From Glaciecola sp. 33A (GTDB lineage Bacteria; Pseudomonadota; Gammaproteobacteria; Enterobacterales; Alteromonadaceae): DNA of 64,000 nt. Below the pieces are notes generated by a model. The model was not told the origin of the DNA. It did not search any database and saw only the letters and a list, made by a program, of their open reading frames with translations. Position 1 is the first letter of the stretch. Each line of letters starts with the position of its first letter. The stretch spans positions 265,174 to 329,173 of the forward strand of contig NZ_PJAR01000024.1 in the NCBI RefSeq assembly GCF_002836745.1. The letters are read 5' to 3'. Positions 43,716-53,057 of this stretch are shown here, in pieces. A program made the translations under genes and the position numbers.

Positions 43716-44491
43716 AACCCCAATCAATTTAGTTTAATAAAAAACACGAGAATAAGCCCAGACTAATTCTGGTTAAATGGGACACAGAACTAAATCACCG
43801 CTTAACAGCGCCTTTTTTCAGTTGTTTATTGGATAGCCGCGTAGCAAATCATTTGCCAACAAAGCTGCACTTTCAGCCATTCTTCTGCACCACAGCTCGG
43901 GCAGAAGCCCTCCGTTTGCTAATAAACGCGACTAACTTTTTATCCTTGAATAGTAGCATTGAAGGACGTCAAACAAGAGGTCAGAAAACGACTGAACAAT
44001 GAGCCTGATTTTGGGATAAGCAGAATTTCCGTATGGGCTTGAACGACCGCTTCCAAGAACGAAAACTCAAAATTCGGCAATGACCTGTTATCGAAGGCGT
44101 TGCAGTCATTTCTCGCAAAAACTCAACGTCTGCAAACTCCCCAAACGGACTGTCAGTTGCCAAAAGTGTGATACTTTATTGTCATCGAATTAAGTGATTT
44201 TGCCGTTCCATCTAAAATTAGTATGATACTTTTAATTCTGACTTCGATGAGGATTATCACCGCAAGACCTCAAAAATTGAATCAGAAGTATGATTTTTTT
44301 TGTCGGCCTACATTTGGTGCCTTATTATCGATGGACCAAGAATAATTAGAGTGATGGAATTGCTTTGATTGATCCTCAAGATCATAACAATTGTAAGTTG
44401 TGCAATAACCTTTGAATGCTAACGATAAAGCGTTTAGTTTTCATTTCTTTGAGCCATGAGCTCAGTCTTTGTATAGCTAAACCGCCTGTTT
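43716..44491. other. Long gene-poor region with transposase debris
   Basis: Beyond the IS91-type remnant (43831-43920) I find no gene. A 60-codon minus-strand frame at 43981-44163 has neither a ribosome binding site nor a recognisable domain and looks like decayed DNA. The segment 44161-44491 is AT-rich and featureless to me. It separates hipBA from the convergent PhyH gene. Confidence 0.5.
43831..43920 (-). pseudogene. IS91-family transposase, zinc-finger remnant (frameshifted)
   Basis: On the minus strand one frame reads GFCPSCGA and the adjacent frame continues RRMAESAALLANDLL. Joined, they match the N-terminal zinc-finger segment of IS91-like transposases (C-x-x-R-x-F-C-P-S-C-G-x-R-R-M-x-x-x-A-x-x-L). 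A frameshift and flanking stop codons show the gene is dead. No terIS/oriIS ends were identified. Confidence 0.6.
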
Positions 44492-45208
44492 TTAACCCAC
44501 GATTTTGGCCGTTGAGAACTGATATCTCATGTTCCGATAAACACAAATATCAGTAATGCTGTCAGCTGCTTGGCTCGGTGCAGCGCGATAGTTTGTAGAC
44601 ACTCTGTATTTGCCCTTAAGTTCACCTATACGATGCCAACAATGACCATGTAGTAACACTAACGTGCCTTGTTTTGGCGACAACACAATTTGGTCATCAA
44701 AATCTTCAAACAATGGTCCTTTAGTTAATGCGCCTAGGCGATGAGAACCGGGACGAATGTATACCTGCCCTCCTAATTCATGGTCTACATCCATTGAGTA
44801 AACCAAACGGTTGAGATTAAACTGTGTGCTGTTTTCTGGGGGACAGTCTTGGTGCCAAGCTTGCCCTTTGCTCCCTTCTTTGGAAAACATCACCATGCAG
44901 TATTGATTTTTCCACCCTTCGCCCAAAATCTGGCTGGTTAATTTTTTTAAGCGCATATCATTTTCAAGGCTATCAAAAAGATCATGACCTTGATTTTGCG
45001 GAAACCAGGGTATCACCTCGGTTTTTGATAAATCAATAAAACGCTGGTCGTGCTCGTAGGCAGGCGAATTACCAAAATGAGCCATAATAGAAGATTGTGC
45101 TTCAGACATTAACTTGGCGTCAAAAAAGCCCTCAATAACAATGAACCCTCGTTCCCAGAACAAGTTTGCCAATGCATCATAGTCAAGATTATTTGGAGTT
45201 GTATTCAT
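44492..45208 (-). CDS. Phytanoyl-CoA dioxygenase (PhyH) family protein
   Basis: This 238-residue Fe(II)/2-oxoglutarate oxygenase has an iron site of H119-x-D121 (GQAWHQDCPPENS) and the distal His near 192 (HGHCWHRIG). A downstream Arg (GKYRVSTNYR) can bind 2-oxoglutarate. GGQVYIRPGSHRLG is the conserved strand of PhyH proteins. It probably hydroxylates a small molecule; the substrate is unknown. It follows the GH3 gene by 24 bp on the same strand and may be co-transcribed with it. Confidence 0.85.
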   Translation of the reverse strand: MNTTPNNLDYDALANLFWERGFIVIEGFFDAKLMSEAQSSIMAHFGNSPAYEHDQRFIDLSKTEVIPWFPQNQGHDLFDSLENDMRLKKLTSQILGEGWKNQYCMVMFSKEGSKGQAWHQDCPPENSTQFNLNRLVYSMDVDHELGGQVYIRPGSHRLGALTKGPLFEDFDDQIVLSPKQGTLVLLHGHCWHRIGELKGKYRVSTNYRAAPSQAADSITDICVYRNMRYQFSTAKIVG

Positions 45209-45232
45209 TTATTTTACTCTTGAGTCAAAGAT

Positions 45233-47050
45233 TCAATAATCTTGCAGTCCATAGCCAAACTTAAATAAAGCATGTTCGGCGTAGGGTGCAATCGGAATAT
45301 CAGCAAACTCAACTGGCCATGAATAAGGTGATTTTCCAGTTGGTTTGAATCCATCAGTGGCGAATAGGAAATCCGCTATGCCGCCACCTTCAGAACCAGG
45401 TAACCAGGCTGCAACAAACGCATCACTATTGTTTAAATCCTGGTTAATCACCAAAACTCGACCAGAAATCAATATCACGATTACTTTCTTACCGAGGTTT
45501 TTACAACCTGTAATAAGTGTCTTGTGTTCATCGCTCAACCACAATTCATCGCTGTCGCCAGCGCCTTCCGCATATGGATTTTCACCTACAACAACAACTG
45601 CTTTTTGAGCTTGCATGCCGGCATAACAACCTTGTTCGGCGTATTCAACATTTGAGTTGACGGAATTTATACCCTCAAGGATCGTGGTTGCTCCCGCATA
45701 GCTGTGTGTTTGCCCCTGCCAGTGAATAGACCAACCACCGCTCTGTAAACCACTATTGTTGGCGTGAGTACCGACCACCGCGATGGGTTCGAAGGGATCT
45801 AAGGGTAATGCTTGATTGTCATTTTTGAGCAATACCAACGATTCTCTTACGGCCTGACGTGCCACCGCTCGGTGTGCTTTTGAACCAACACTGAGGCTCA
45901 ATTCTCTTTTTGCAAAGGGATCAGAGAAGAGTCCTAAACTAAATTTCATGGCTAAAATTCGCTGCACTGCATCATCAATTCGACTCATGGGCACGGTTTG
46001 GTCGATAATAGACAGCTTCAGTTTACTCATGAACTCTTCATGATTTCCCGGCTGCATCGCCATATCAATACCGGCATTGATAACTTTGTGAGGCTCACCA
46101 AACCGCAGTCCTCCATTCCAGTCAGTAAGCACCACTCCTTGAAAGCCTAACTCATTTTTTAACACATCGGTAACCAAATGCCTATGTTGATGCATATTCA
46201 GGCCGTTATATGAATTAAATCCAACCATGATCGCAGCAACTCCCTGATCCACTGCGCCAGCATAGGGAGGCAGATAGCGTTCTCGCATTAACTCGTCGGT
46301 CATGATTGCATTGCCACCTTCAACGCCACCCTCGGTTGCACCGTCACCAATGAAGTGTTTTGCTGTAGCGGCAATGGTATTCCGGTTTGCTAGATTGCTA
46401 CCCTGATGTCCGCGAACTGAAGCAATAACGGCTGCTGTGGTAAGATCTCTATCTTCTGTAAAACCTTCATATACCCTTCCCCAATGCTCATGTTGTGGCA
46501 TAGCAATACAGGGTGAAAATGTCCAATTGAAACCGGTGCCAGCGACTTCTGAAGCGGTAATTTGAGCAGCTTGTTTGATCAGTTTAAGGTTCCTAGTGGC
46601 GGCCATACCAATGTTGTGTGGAAATATCACGGCACCTTCAAAGGTATTTTGTCCGTGCACGGCATCCACCGCAATTAGCAAAGGAATACCTAAGCGGGTT
46701 TGCAATGCACTGGATTGAAACTCATCAAATTTATTCACCCAGTCGATAGCGTTAGGACCCGGAGTAGGACCTTCAGTGTGAATGATAGAACCGATGTTTT
46801 TATCACGGATAACTTCGGGGGAGACATTATTATGCCAGACTGATTGAGTCATCTGACCAATTTTTTCATCCAAGGTCATCTCGGCTATTAACGCTTCAAT
46901 CATATCGTCATAAGACGTGAACTGACACAAATCGAATTTTTGAGTGCCCCATTCGCAGATGACGTCTACCTCAGCTTGAGTTTTATTTGTGCTTAAATTA
47001 GTGCAGCCAGCTATTATTAATAGCACGCTTAGTATTAGTGCTGTTCTCAT
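45233..47050 (-). CDS. Glycoside hydrolase family 3 beta-glucosidase/exo-glucanase lipoprotein
   Basis: This is a 605-residue GH3 enzyme. The N-terminus MRTALILSVLLIIAGC is a lipoprotein signal with lipid-attached C16. The catalytic nucleophile is D310 in VVLTDWNGG; TAKHFIGDGATEGG and MVGFNSYNG are other GH3 signatures. The C-terminal domain starts near 395 (RESLVLLKNDNQALPLDP). Length and layout resemble ExoI-type beta-glucan exohydrolases, so it probably releases glucose from beta-1,3/1,4-glucans such as laminarin oligomers in the periplasm. Four AAGCGCTT-containing 13-bp repeats lie 30-81 bp upstream and suggest LacI-type control. Confidence 0.93.
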   Translation of the reverse strand: MRTALILSVLLIIAGCTNLSTNKTQAEVDVICEWGTQKFDLCQFTSYDDMIEALIAEMTLDEKIGQMTQSVWHNNVSPEVIRDKNIGSIIHTEGPTPGPNAIDWVNKFDEFQSSALQTRLGIPLLIAVDAVHGQNTFEGAVIFPHNIGMAATRNLKLIKQAAQITASEVAGTGFNWTFSPCIAMPQHEHWGRVYEGFTEDRDLTTAAVIASVRGHQGSNLANRNTIAATAKHFIGDGATEGGVEGGNAIMTDELMRERYLPPYAGAVDQGVAAIMVGFNSYNGLNMHQHRHLVTDVLKNELGFQGVVLTDWNGGLRFGEPHKVINAGIDMAMQPGNHEEFMSKLKLSIIDQTVPMSRIDDAVQRILAMKFSLGLFSDPFAKRELSLSVGSKAHRAVARQAVRESLVLLKNDNQALPLDPFEPIAVVGTHANNSGLQSGGWSIHWQGQTHSYAGATTILEGINSVNSNVEYAEQGCYAGMQAQKAVVVVGENPYAEGAGDSDELWLSDEHKTLITGCKNLGKKVIVILISGRVLVINQDLNNSDAFVAAWLPGSEGGGIADFLFATDGFKPTGKSPYSWPVEFADIPIAPYAEHALFKFGYGLQDY

Positions 47051-47522
47051 GCATTTTCCAGTGTTAATTTTTGTTCAATAAAAGCGCTTAATAAAAGCGC
47101 TTAATAAGAGCGCTTAATAAAAGCATTTAATTCGAGTAAGCAAAGAATAAATACCGCTAATTACTTAATTGCTCGTCAATATATCGGATTTAAGTTGATT
47201 AATCGCATTTAGCACTAATATTTTTTCATTAGAATTAATTTTAAAGGTATTTGCTTTTACAAATTCAGGTGACTCATATAATTCAGTTAAGAGTCGAATA
47301 GTAGGGAGAAACTCAAGAGAAGCATGACGCGTGATACTTTACAATTAACGATATATGGCGTGTTTTCAATCAACACAAGCCTTTATCTAAGGTTAATATA
47401 AGCAGGGTGGTAAGATAAAGATAGACTGATTTACATTTTTGTTTTAGCGTTCACTTTAGCTTAATTGATACAGTTCACATGTTTCAATTACATTAAAAAA
47501 ATAACAAAATAAGGGTTATAAA
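47051..47522. promoter_or_regulatory. Divergent control region between GH3 and alpha/beta hydrolase genes
   Basis: This AT-rich 472-bp gap has no gene. Its left end holds the four 13-bp repeats described separately. The right end provides AAGGG ahead of the GTG start at 47523. I do not see a clear promoter pair on either strand. Confidence 0.45.
47080..47131. repeat. Four 13-bp repeats with palindromic AAGCGCTT core
   Basis: AAAAGCGCTTAAT occurs at 47080-47092 and 47093-47105, then AAGAGCGCTTAAT (47106-47118) and AAAAGCATTTAAT (47119-47131). The core AAGCGCTT is a perfect palindrome and matches the centre of LacI-family operators (…AANCGNTT…). The array sits just upstream of the GH3 start, where a repressor or activator would act. 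Confidence 0.85.
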
Positions 47523-48506
47523 GTGTTTAGCTTTTTAAAGTATTGTTTGTACCTGTTTTTAATACTAGCAGCTTGCCTTGCCGTTTATCTCTATATTCAC
47601 AGTGCCTCGGACAAGTCGGTAGAAGAACTTAGCCAACGATGGGCGCAAGAGCCTTCGCAATTTGTAAATATTGCGGGTATGAACATTCACTTAAGAGACG
47701 AAGGTCCCAAAAATGACCCAGACCCTATTGTTTTAATACATGGCACAAGTGCGTCATTGCATACGTGGGATGGTTGGGTGGAGGTATTAAAAGAGGATCG
47801 TCGAGTTATTCGTTTTGATTTACCCGGATTTGGTTTAACCGGACCGGATCCAAAAAATAATTACACAATTGAGCATTATGCTGATGTGGTTGTTGCTGTA
47901 CTAGACCAATTAAACGTTAAAAAATGTCTATTAGCTGGCAATTCTTTAGGTGGTCATGTTGCTTGGGCAACGGCGGTGCTGCATTCTGACAGAGTATCTT
48001 CATTGGTCTTAGTCGATGCCAGTGGCTATCCCTTTAAGCCTGAATCTGTTCCACTTGCCTTTAGATTGTCACAAAATCCGATAACCAGTGTGTTGTTAAA
48101 AAACGTTTTACCTAAATCACTGGTCGCGCAAAGTGTTAAGAATGTTTATGGAAATCCAGATTTAGTGAGCGATGAATTAGTTGATCGATACTACGACCTA
48201 TCTCTTCGAGAGGGCAACCGGGGTGCGTTGCAAGCGCGTTTTAAACAATTATCCCCTGGGCGTTTAGTTGATAGGATGACAACAATTAATGTACCTACAC
48301 TGATTATCTGGGGAGGGATGGACCGATTGATCCCGCCAGAGTGGGGGAAACAATTCAATCAAGACATAGCAAACAGCCAACTGATTGTGTTTGATGAGTT
48401 AGGTCATGTACCTCATGAGGAAGATCCTCAATCAACGGTATTGGCTGTAAAACGTTTTTTGGAAGACATTAAATCGGCCCCCATTTTACAGGTGCCAACA
48501 GGATGA
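47523..48506 (+). CDS. Membrane-anchored alpha/beta hydrolase
   Basis: This is a 327-residue hydrolase starting at GTG 47523 behind AAGGG. One N-terminal membrane helix (YCLYLFLILAACLAVYLYI) anchors it. The catalytic triad is readable: S141 in AGNSLGGHVA, D267 in IIWGGMDRLIPPEW and H295 in DELGHVPHEEDP. The oxyanion loop is LIHGTSASLHTWDGW. The family includes haloperoxidase-like esterases and C-C hydrolases. The substrate is unknown, and no neighbour points to one. It converges on the SNF2 helicase gene. Confidence 0.88.
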   Translation: MFSFLKYCLYLFLILAACLAVYLYIHSASDKSVEELSQRWAQEPSQFVNIAGMNIHLRDEGPKNDPDPIVLIHGTSASLHTWDGWVEVLKEDRRVIRFDLPGFGLTGPDPKNNYTIEHYADVVVAVLDQLNVKKCLLAGNSLGGHVAWATAVLHSDRVSSLVLVDASGYPFKPESVPLAFRLSQNPITSVLLKNVLPKSLVAQSVKNVYGNPDLVSDELVDRYYDLSLREGNRGALQARFKQLSPGRLVDRMTTINVPTLIIWGGMDRLIPPEWGKQFNQDIANSQLIVFDELGHVPHEEDPQSTVLAVKRFLEDIKSAPILQVPTG

Positions 48507-48557
48507 CAGACCTGACCAAGTCGTTGCAGCAAAAACGACACAATTAGTTGCTCAAGC

Positions 48558-51500
48558 TTAAAACGTCTGTTTAAGTAAATTTAACATATCGTCTACCGAT
48601 AGCTTGGTAACTGCCTCGTTCCCCGACAAAAGCTTGTCTGCTAAGTCTCGTTTATGTTTGTGCAAGGCGACAATTTTCTCTTCAATCGTATTTTTGGCTA
48701 TTAATCTGTAAATGGTAACGGGTCGTTTTTGCCCTATACGGTGGGCACGATCCGAGGCTTGCTCTTCCACCGCAGGGTTCCACCAAGGGTCCATGTGTAT
48801 GACATAATCAGCGGCGGTTAAGTTTAAGCCTGACCCACCTGCTTTCAGGCTAATTAAAAAGATATCTCCTTCACCGCTTTGAAATGCATTAACGCGTTTT
48901 TGTCTGTCTTTTTGTGGGGTTGAACCATCTAAGTATTGGTAGCTAAATCCTTTGGCCTCAATGTATTTTTTTATCAATTGTAAGTGCCCAACGAATTGAC
49001 TAAAAATAAGTGCTTTGTGATTATTGACTTTGAGCTCGTCTAACAATTCACTGAGCGCTGCTAACTTGGCGCTGGGTATGTCGGTTTCGGCCATGACTAA
49101 TTTAGGGTTGCAGCAAGCTTGACGCAGTTTCACTAACTCGGCGAGCATTCGAATACGCTGCTCTCCGGTGTTGGCTTGCTGCCCACTTTGGCTAATATTG
49201 TCTATCGCGTTGAGTCGCAATGCCTCATAAAAATCGCGTTCTTTGGGGCTCATTTCTACTTGAATATTAATCTCTGTACGCGACGGCAATTCAGTTAATA
49301 CTTGGTTTTTCATTCGGCGTAAAATGAAAGGTTGAATCAAGGCTTTTAGCCCTTGGCTGGCTTTGCGTGCAGCCAATTTGTCTTCTTTTGCGTTTTCAAT
49401 AGGGCTTGAGAATCGTTCACCAAAGCGCTTTAGGTTGCCGAGTAAACCCGGGTTAATAAAGCGAAACAAGCTCCACAGTTCGGTTAGGTCGTTTTCAATC
49501 GGCGTGCCGGTGGTGATCATCTTAAAGTCGCCTTTTAATGCCATGGCGGCTTTAGTGCGTTTGGTTAATGGATTTTTTAGCGCTTGGGCTTCGTCGGCAA
49601 CGATGGTGTGCCATTGTACTGTTTTGAGTATGTTCGTTTCGCGTTGTAATAGTCCATAACTGATGATTACGCAGTCAAATGGGTTTAAATCGTTCAATAA
49701 GCCCATTCGTTGCTCAGTATTAGTTGAGTCTGCAAATAATTTTATGTTTAATGTTGGGGTAAATTTGAGGGCTTCTTGATGCCAGTTAAAGCAAACAGAT
49801 GTCGGTGCAATAACTAAACTCGGCCCTTGGCCAGCCCGAGATAACAAAACCGCAAGCGCTTGTAAGGTTTTACCCAACCCCATATCGTCGGCTAAACAGG
49901 CGCCAGCCCCCCAGTGTGCCAAACGCGATGCCCAGTCGAAACCCTCTAGTTGGTAGTCGCGCAATTGAGCTTGAAAGGTTGAAGGGATCTTCGGTTCAAT
50001 GGTATTTGCTTGACGCATTTTTTGAGTTTGCTGATCCCAAGCATGAATCGTTTTCATACGCATGCCAGCAGTGGCGTCTTCTATTTGCAAGCTGGCAAGT
50101 GGATGAAATTTACCGTCGTCGGTAAGTTGATTGATTTGATCGAGTTTATGGCGTAAATCGTCAGACAAAGCGAGTATTTGATCCGCGCCAAGTTGAATAA
50201 AGCGTCCGTTACTATTTTTAACCAGTTCTAGCAGTTTTCGCAGTTCAATTACTTGCTCGTTGTTTACGTGCAAGTCGCCTGTAATATCAAACCATTCACT
50301 TTTTTTACTAACCGATAACTGCAGATGCTCGCTGTCTAGTTTCTTAGTTAAGCTCACTTTTTTGCCTTTCGGCCAGCGCAGCACGAGGTCAAAGCTTGCT
50401 TGCGTAATGGCCTCTTCCAACTGCTGGAGAGCGCCAAGTGCAGTTTGTAAATCGTCTAATAGTAAAACATTATCGGGCATATTCAAAAAGGCTGGACACG
50501 CTTGGTCGAGTTGATCCAGTAATGTTTCTTCACGCATTAAGTCGCGCTGCGTAGCGATACGCTTGCCGTCTATATCGTTTGTTAAGCTGGCATTGCCAGC
50601 CCCAGGCTTGAACGCGGGTCCGTTTTGACCAAATGGCATCACTACACAAGTAAATGCTAGCCCATTTTGCGTTGGCTGAATATTAACCACTAAATTAGGA
50701 TCGCACTCATGCGTTTCTAAGCCGGTATCAAGTTCTGAAATATCCGACTGTATATTCAAAAAAGGCGCGACAGCTGATATGCCAACGAGTACCTTTTGTT
50801 TTGCACTGATGGGAATTAGCAAACCACCTTCACCAATTATTTTAGCAACCTTAAGGTGCTCAGGTGAAAATACCGTGAGCTGATAGTGGGTATCTGAAAT
50901 AGACTTTAGGTTGTAAACCTGCTGTGCTTGGTCATATTCATATTCATGTTCTTGGTCATCATCTATGTCTTCCGATAAATCGGCAATACTTAAACAAAGT
51001 TGGTCGCCTTGCTGGCTAACTAGCAGCTCTGGTTCACGCTTAGTAAGCTCAATTGTTTGCGTTAAGTCGCCAGACTGGTATAAATTATCTATACCAACAG
51101 CCGCATCGAGTGCCGATAACCCCTGCAGTGAATATTCAAGTTTGGAGTAATAACCCCAACTTTGATGAGCCGCAATGGCACGGCAAATTTTCTTATCGCT
51201 ATCACTGAAGTAGCCAAATAGTTCGGTTTCTTCTTTTAAGCGTTTCAGCGATATTACGCGTCCTTTGCTCCAGCCCGCTTTATTCAATTTTTGCTCACGG
51301 GCCATCAAGCTGTTGCCATAATCCTGGACAAGTTCCCAAATCAATCGAACTGGCTTAGTTACTGTTTCAGTAACGACTGTTAGCGCTTTTTCAGTATTCG
51401 GGTTAAGCGCAATTAATTTATCGAGGGCTAAATCCCATTGTGATTTGGTTTCAATAAGAGCGGTAATATCGATCAGTTTTGATTCACTGAGGGCTTTCTT

Positions 51501-52859
51501 GTTACTGAAACGGGCTGCCATTTGCTCACATATATTGGCAAATAAGGGATAAGCAAGTTGATTAAAGTGGGTCTGGTATTTTACTGCTAATTCATTAAGT
51601 GCTGGGTCTTTACTCTGGTTACACCAAATCTGTGACAGCAAATAATTAAAATAACCTAGCTGGTGACAAAAAAAGTCAATTTCTGCATCAGCACAATTGT
51701 ATTTTATATTGATATTGTATTTTTCGCCCGTCGATAAGCTTAAAATAGGTTTCACTACGCCGCGCCCGATGTTGTAAAAATCGCTGTTAACTTTACGGTC
51801 ACTTTCTTCAAATTCAACTTGCTGTAGCGCAGTTGAAAAATAACTAACATCCTGCTGGTTAGCGTACACCATTAATGCCAATTTATAAAAATAGCCGAGC
51901 ACCTCATTTAAATACTGCTTTTTCCGTTTGGTGAGTCTATTTTTAGCGAGTATCGCTCTTTCAAAATAGGCAATAGCTTGCTGGTTGTCCCCAGTCAAAA
52001 AGTAATAAGCACCTAGTAACTGCAATCCATAACTACTGTTGTCTGTTGCAGTTTGTATACGTTCAAAATCGTTAAAACGCATTTGATACAAGTATTGTTC
52101 GGCAAGTAAATGATGACAGTGAAGGTTAAATGAAGAGCTTGTATTTTCGGGATGAGCTTTGCACACTTGCTCTAGTAAGTTAATAGGATATTCACAGCTT
52201 TGCCCGTGTATTTGAAACGTTCTGATAAGCGTTGCAAACGCTTGATACTGCAACATATTAGGTAATTGCAAAAAGGTATCTAAATTAAATGGTAAAAAAA
52301 GAATATTAACTAATATACTATTTTGATTATGGTCAATGATTTGTGGGTTTTTATTAAATGCTAAGGCATCTTCAACCTGATCCACTTTACCCATATAAAA
52401 AAGATCTCGAATAACTCTGCATCTATCGACTTCTTTTATCCGCATATGATGACTCGTAAATACAGGTGAAACTTGCTCTGCAGCCATTATTATTTCGCGT
52501 AATTTTTCATCCGCCGTGTAGTCATATGCGGTGCGTAATTTGTCAATTTCAATAGTTAAACGATGGGCTAGTAAGCTATTGATTTGCAATCCATCTTTAC
52601 TTAACATCAACAGCGAGCGCTGAATCAAGTGGTCTCTTTGCTGAACACTTAAATGACATTCTTTTTTTATTTTTAGAAAAAAGCCTCTACCCTCTAATAT
52701 ATCTATTATTTGTCCTAACTTAATAATACCAATAGGCTTGTACACGACCGCCAAAATCATTAATGCATTTTTTTCGGATTCGCTAAGGCTTAAAAAAACC
52801 TCATACAAAAGTGCTATCTGTTGATGGATTTGTGGCTGGATTAAAGCAACAGGATTCAT
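48558..52859 (-). CDS. SNF2-family DEAD/DEAH-type helicase
   Basis: This is a 1433-residue protein. The SNF2 ATPase occupies roughly the last 480 residues: Walker A DDMGLGKTLQALA with K997, the DEAQ box at D1089 (VADEAQALKN), TTGTPIENDLTELWSLFRFI, and C-terminal helicase motifs FSQFVGHLQLIKKYIEAKG and QASDRAHRIGQKRPVTIYRL. The ~950 residues before it are mainly helical and TPR-like in places (LLGAYYFLTGDNQQAIAYFE), with no catalytic motif I recognise. Chromosomal copies of this type are common in Alteromonadales and Bacteroidetes. The role is probably ATP-driven remodelling of nucleoprotein; it is not part of an obvious defence locus here. Confidence 0.9.
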   Translation of the reverse strand: MNPVALIQPQIHQQIALLYEVFLSLSESEKNALMILAVVYKPIGIIKLGQIIDILEGRGFFLKIKKECHLSVQQRDHLIQRSLLMLSKDGLQINSLLAHRLTIEIDKLRTAYDYTADEKLREIIMAAEQVSPVFTSHHMRIKEVDRCRVIRDLFYMGKVDQVEDALAFNKNPQIIDHNQNSILVNILFLPFNLDTFLQLPNMLQYQAFATLIRTFQIHGQSCEYPINLLEQVCKAHPENTSSSFNLHCHHLLAEQYLYQMRFNDFERIQTATDNSSYGLQLLGAYYFLTGDNQQAIAYFERAILAKNRLTKRKKQYLNEVLGYFYKLALMVYANQQDVSYFSTALQQVEFEESDRKVNSDFYNIGRGVVKPILSLSTGEKYNINIKYNCADAEIDFFCHQLGYFNYLLSQIWCNQSKDPALNELAVKYQTHFNQLAYPLFANICEQMAARFSNKKALSESKLIDITALIETKSQWDLALDKLIALNPNTEKALTVVTETVTKPVRLIWELVQDYGNSLMAREQKLNKAGWSKGRVISLKRLKEETELFGYFSDSDKKICRAIAAHQSWGYYSKLEYSLQGLSALDAAVGIDNLYQSGDLTQTIELTKREPELLVSQQGDQLCLSIADLSEDIDDDQEHEYEYDQAQQVYNLKSISDTHYQLTVFSPEHLKVAKIIGEGGLLIPISAKQKVLVGISAVAPFLNIQSDISELDTGLETHECDPNLVVNIQPTQNGLAFTCVVMPFGQNGPAFKPGAGNASLTNDIDGKRIATQRDLMREETLLDQLDQACPAFLNMPDNVLLLDDLQTALGALQQLEEAITQASFDLVLRWPKGKKVSLTKKLDSEHLQLSVSKKSEWFDITGDLHVNNEQVIELRKLLELVKNSNGRFIQLGADQILALSDDLRHKLDQINQLTDDGKFHPLASLQIEDATAGMRMKTIHAWDQQTQKMRQANTIEPKIPSTFQAQLRDYQLEGFDWASRLAHWGAGACLADDMGLGKTLQALAVLLSRAGQGPSLVIAPTSVCFNWHQEALKFTPTLNIKLFADSTNTEQRMGLLNDLNPFDCVIISYGLLQRETNILKTVQWHTIVADEAQALKNPLTKRTKAAMALKGDFKMITTGTPIENDLTELWSLFRFINPGLLGNLKRFGERFSSPIENAKEDKLAARKASQGLKALIQPFILRRMKNQVLTELPSRTEINIQVEMSPKERDFYEALRLNAIDNISQSGQQANTGEQRIRMLAELVKLRQACCNPKLVMAETDIPSAKLAALSELLDELKVNNHKALIFSQFVGHLQLIKKYIEAKGFSYQYLDGSTPQKDRQKRVNAFQSGEGDIFLISLKAGGSGLNLTAADYVIHMDPWWNPAVEEQASDRAHRIGQKRPVTIYRLIAKNTIEEKIVALHKHKRDLADKLLSGNEAVTKLSVDDMLNLLKQTF

Positions 52860-53057
52860 GTTATTGCGATTCTTAAGGTTTCTTCATATGTTAATGCACT
52901 GAAATTAACAAAAATACTGCACGTAAACAATCATTCCTTAATGTCTTTAAAAATAGTCTGCGAGTGCCAGCATGATGCCCTTTTAAGTTTCCTGATCGCA
53001 GACAGTGGTCTATGTTAAGATTTCAAAAGCGCTAAACTTGACCAAAGAGGATACAAA

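Noticed and set aside
48558-52859. SNF2 helicase as part of a DISARM- or Dnd-type defence locus
   Set aside because: No methylase, nuclease or phospholipase-D genes adjoin it; neighbours are a hydrolase and prpD.
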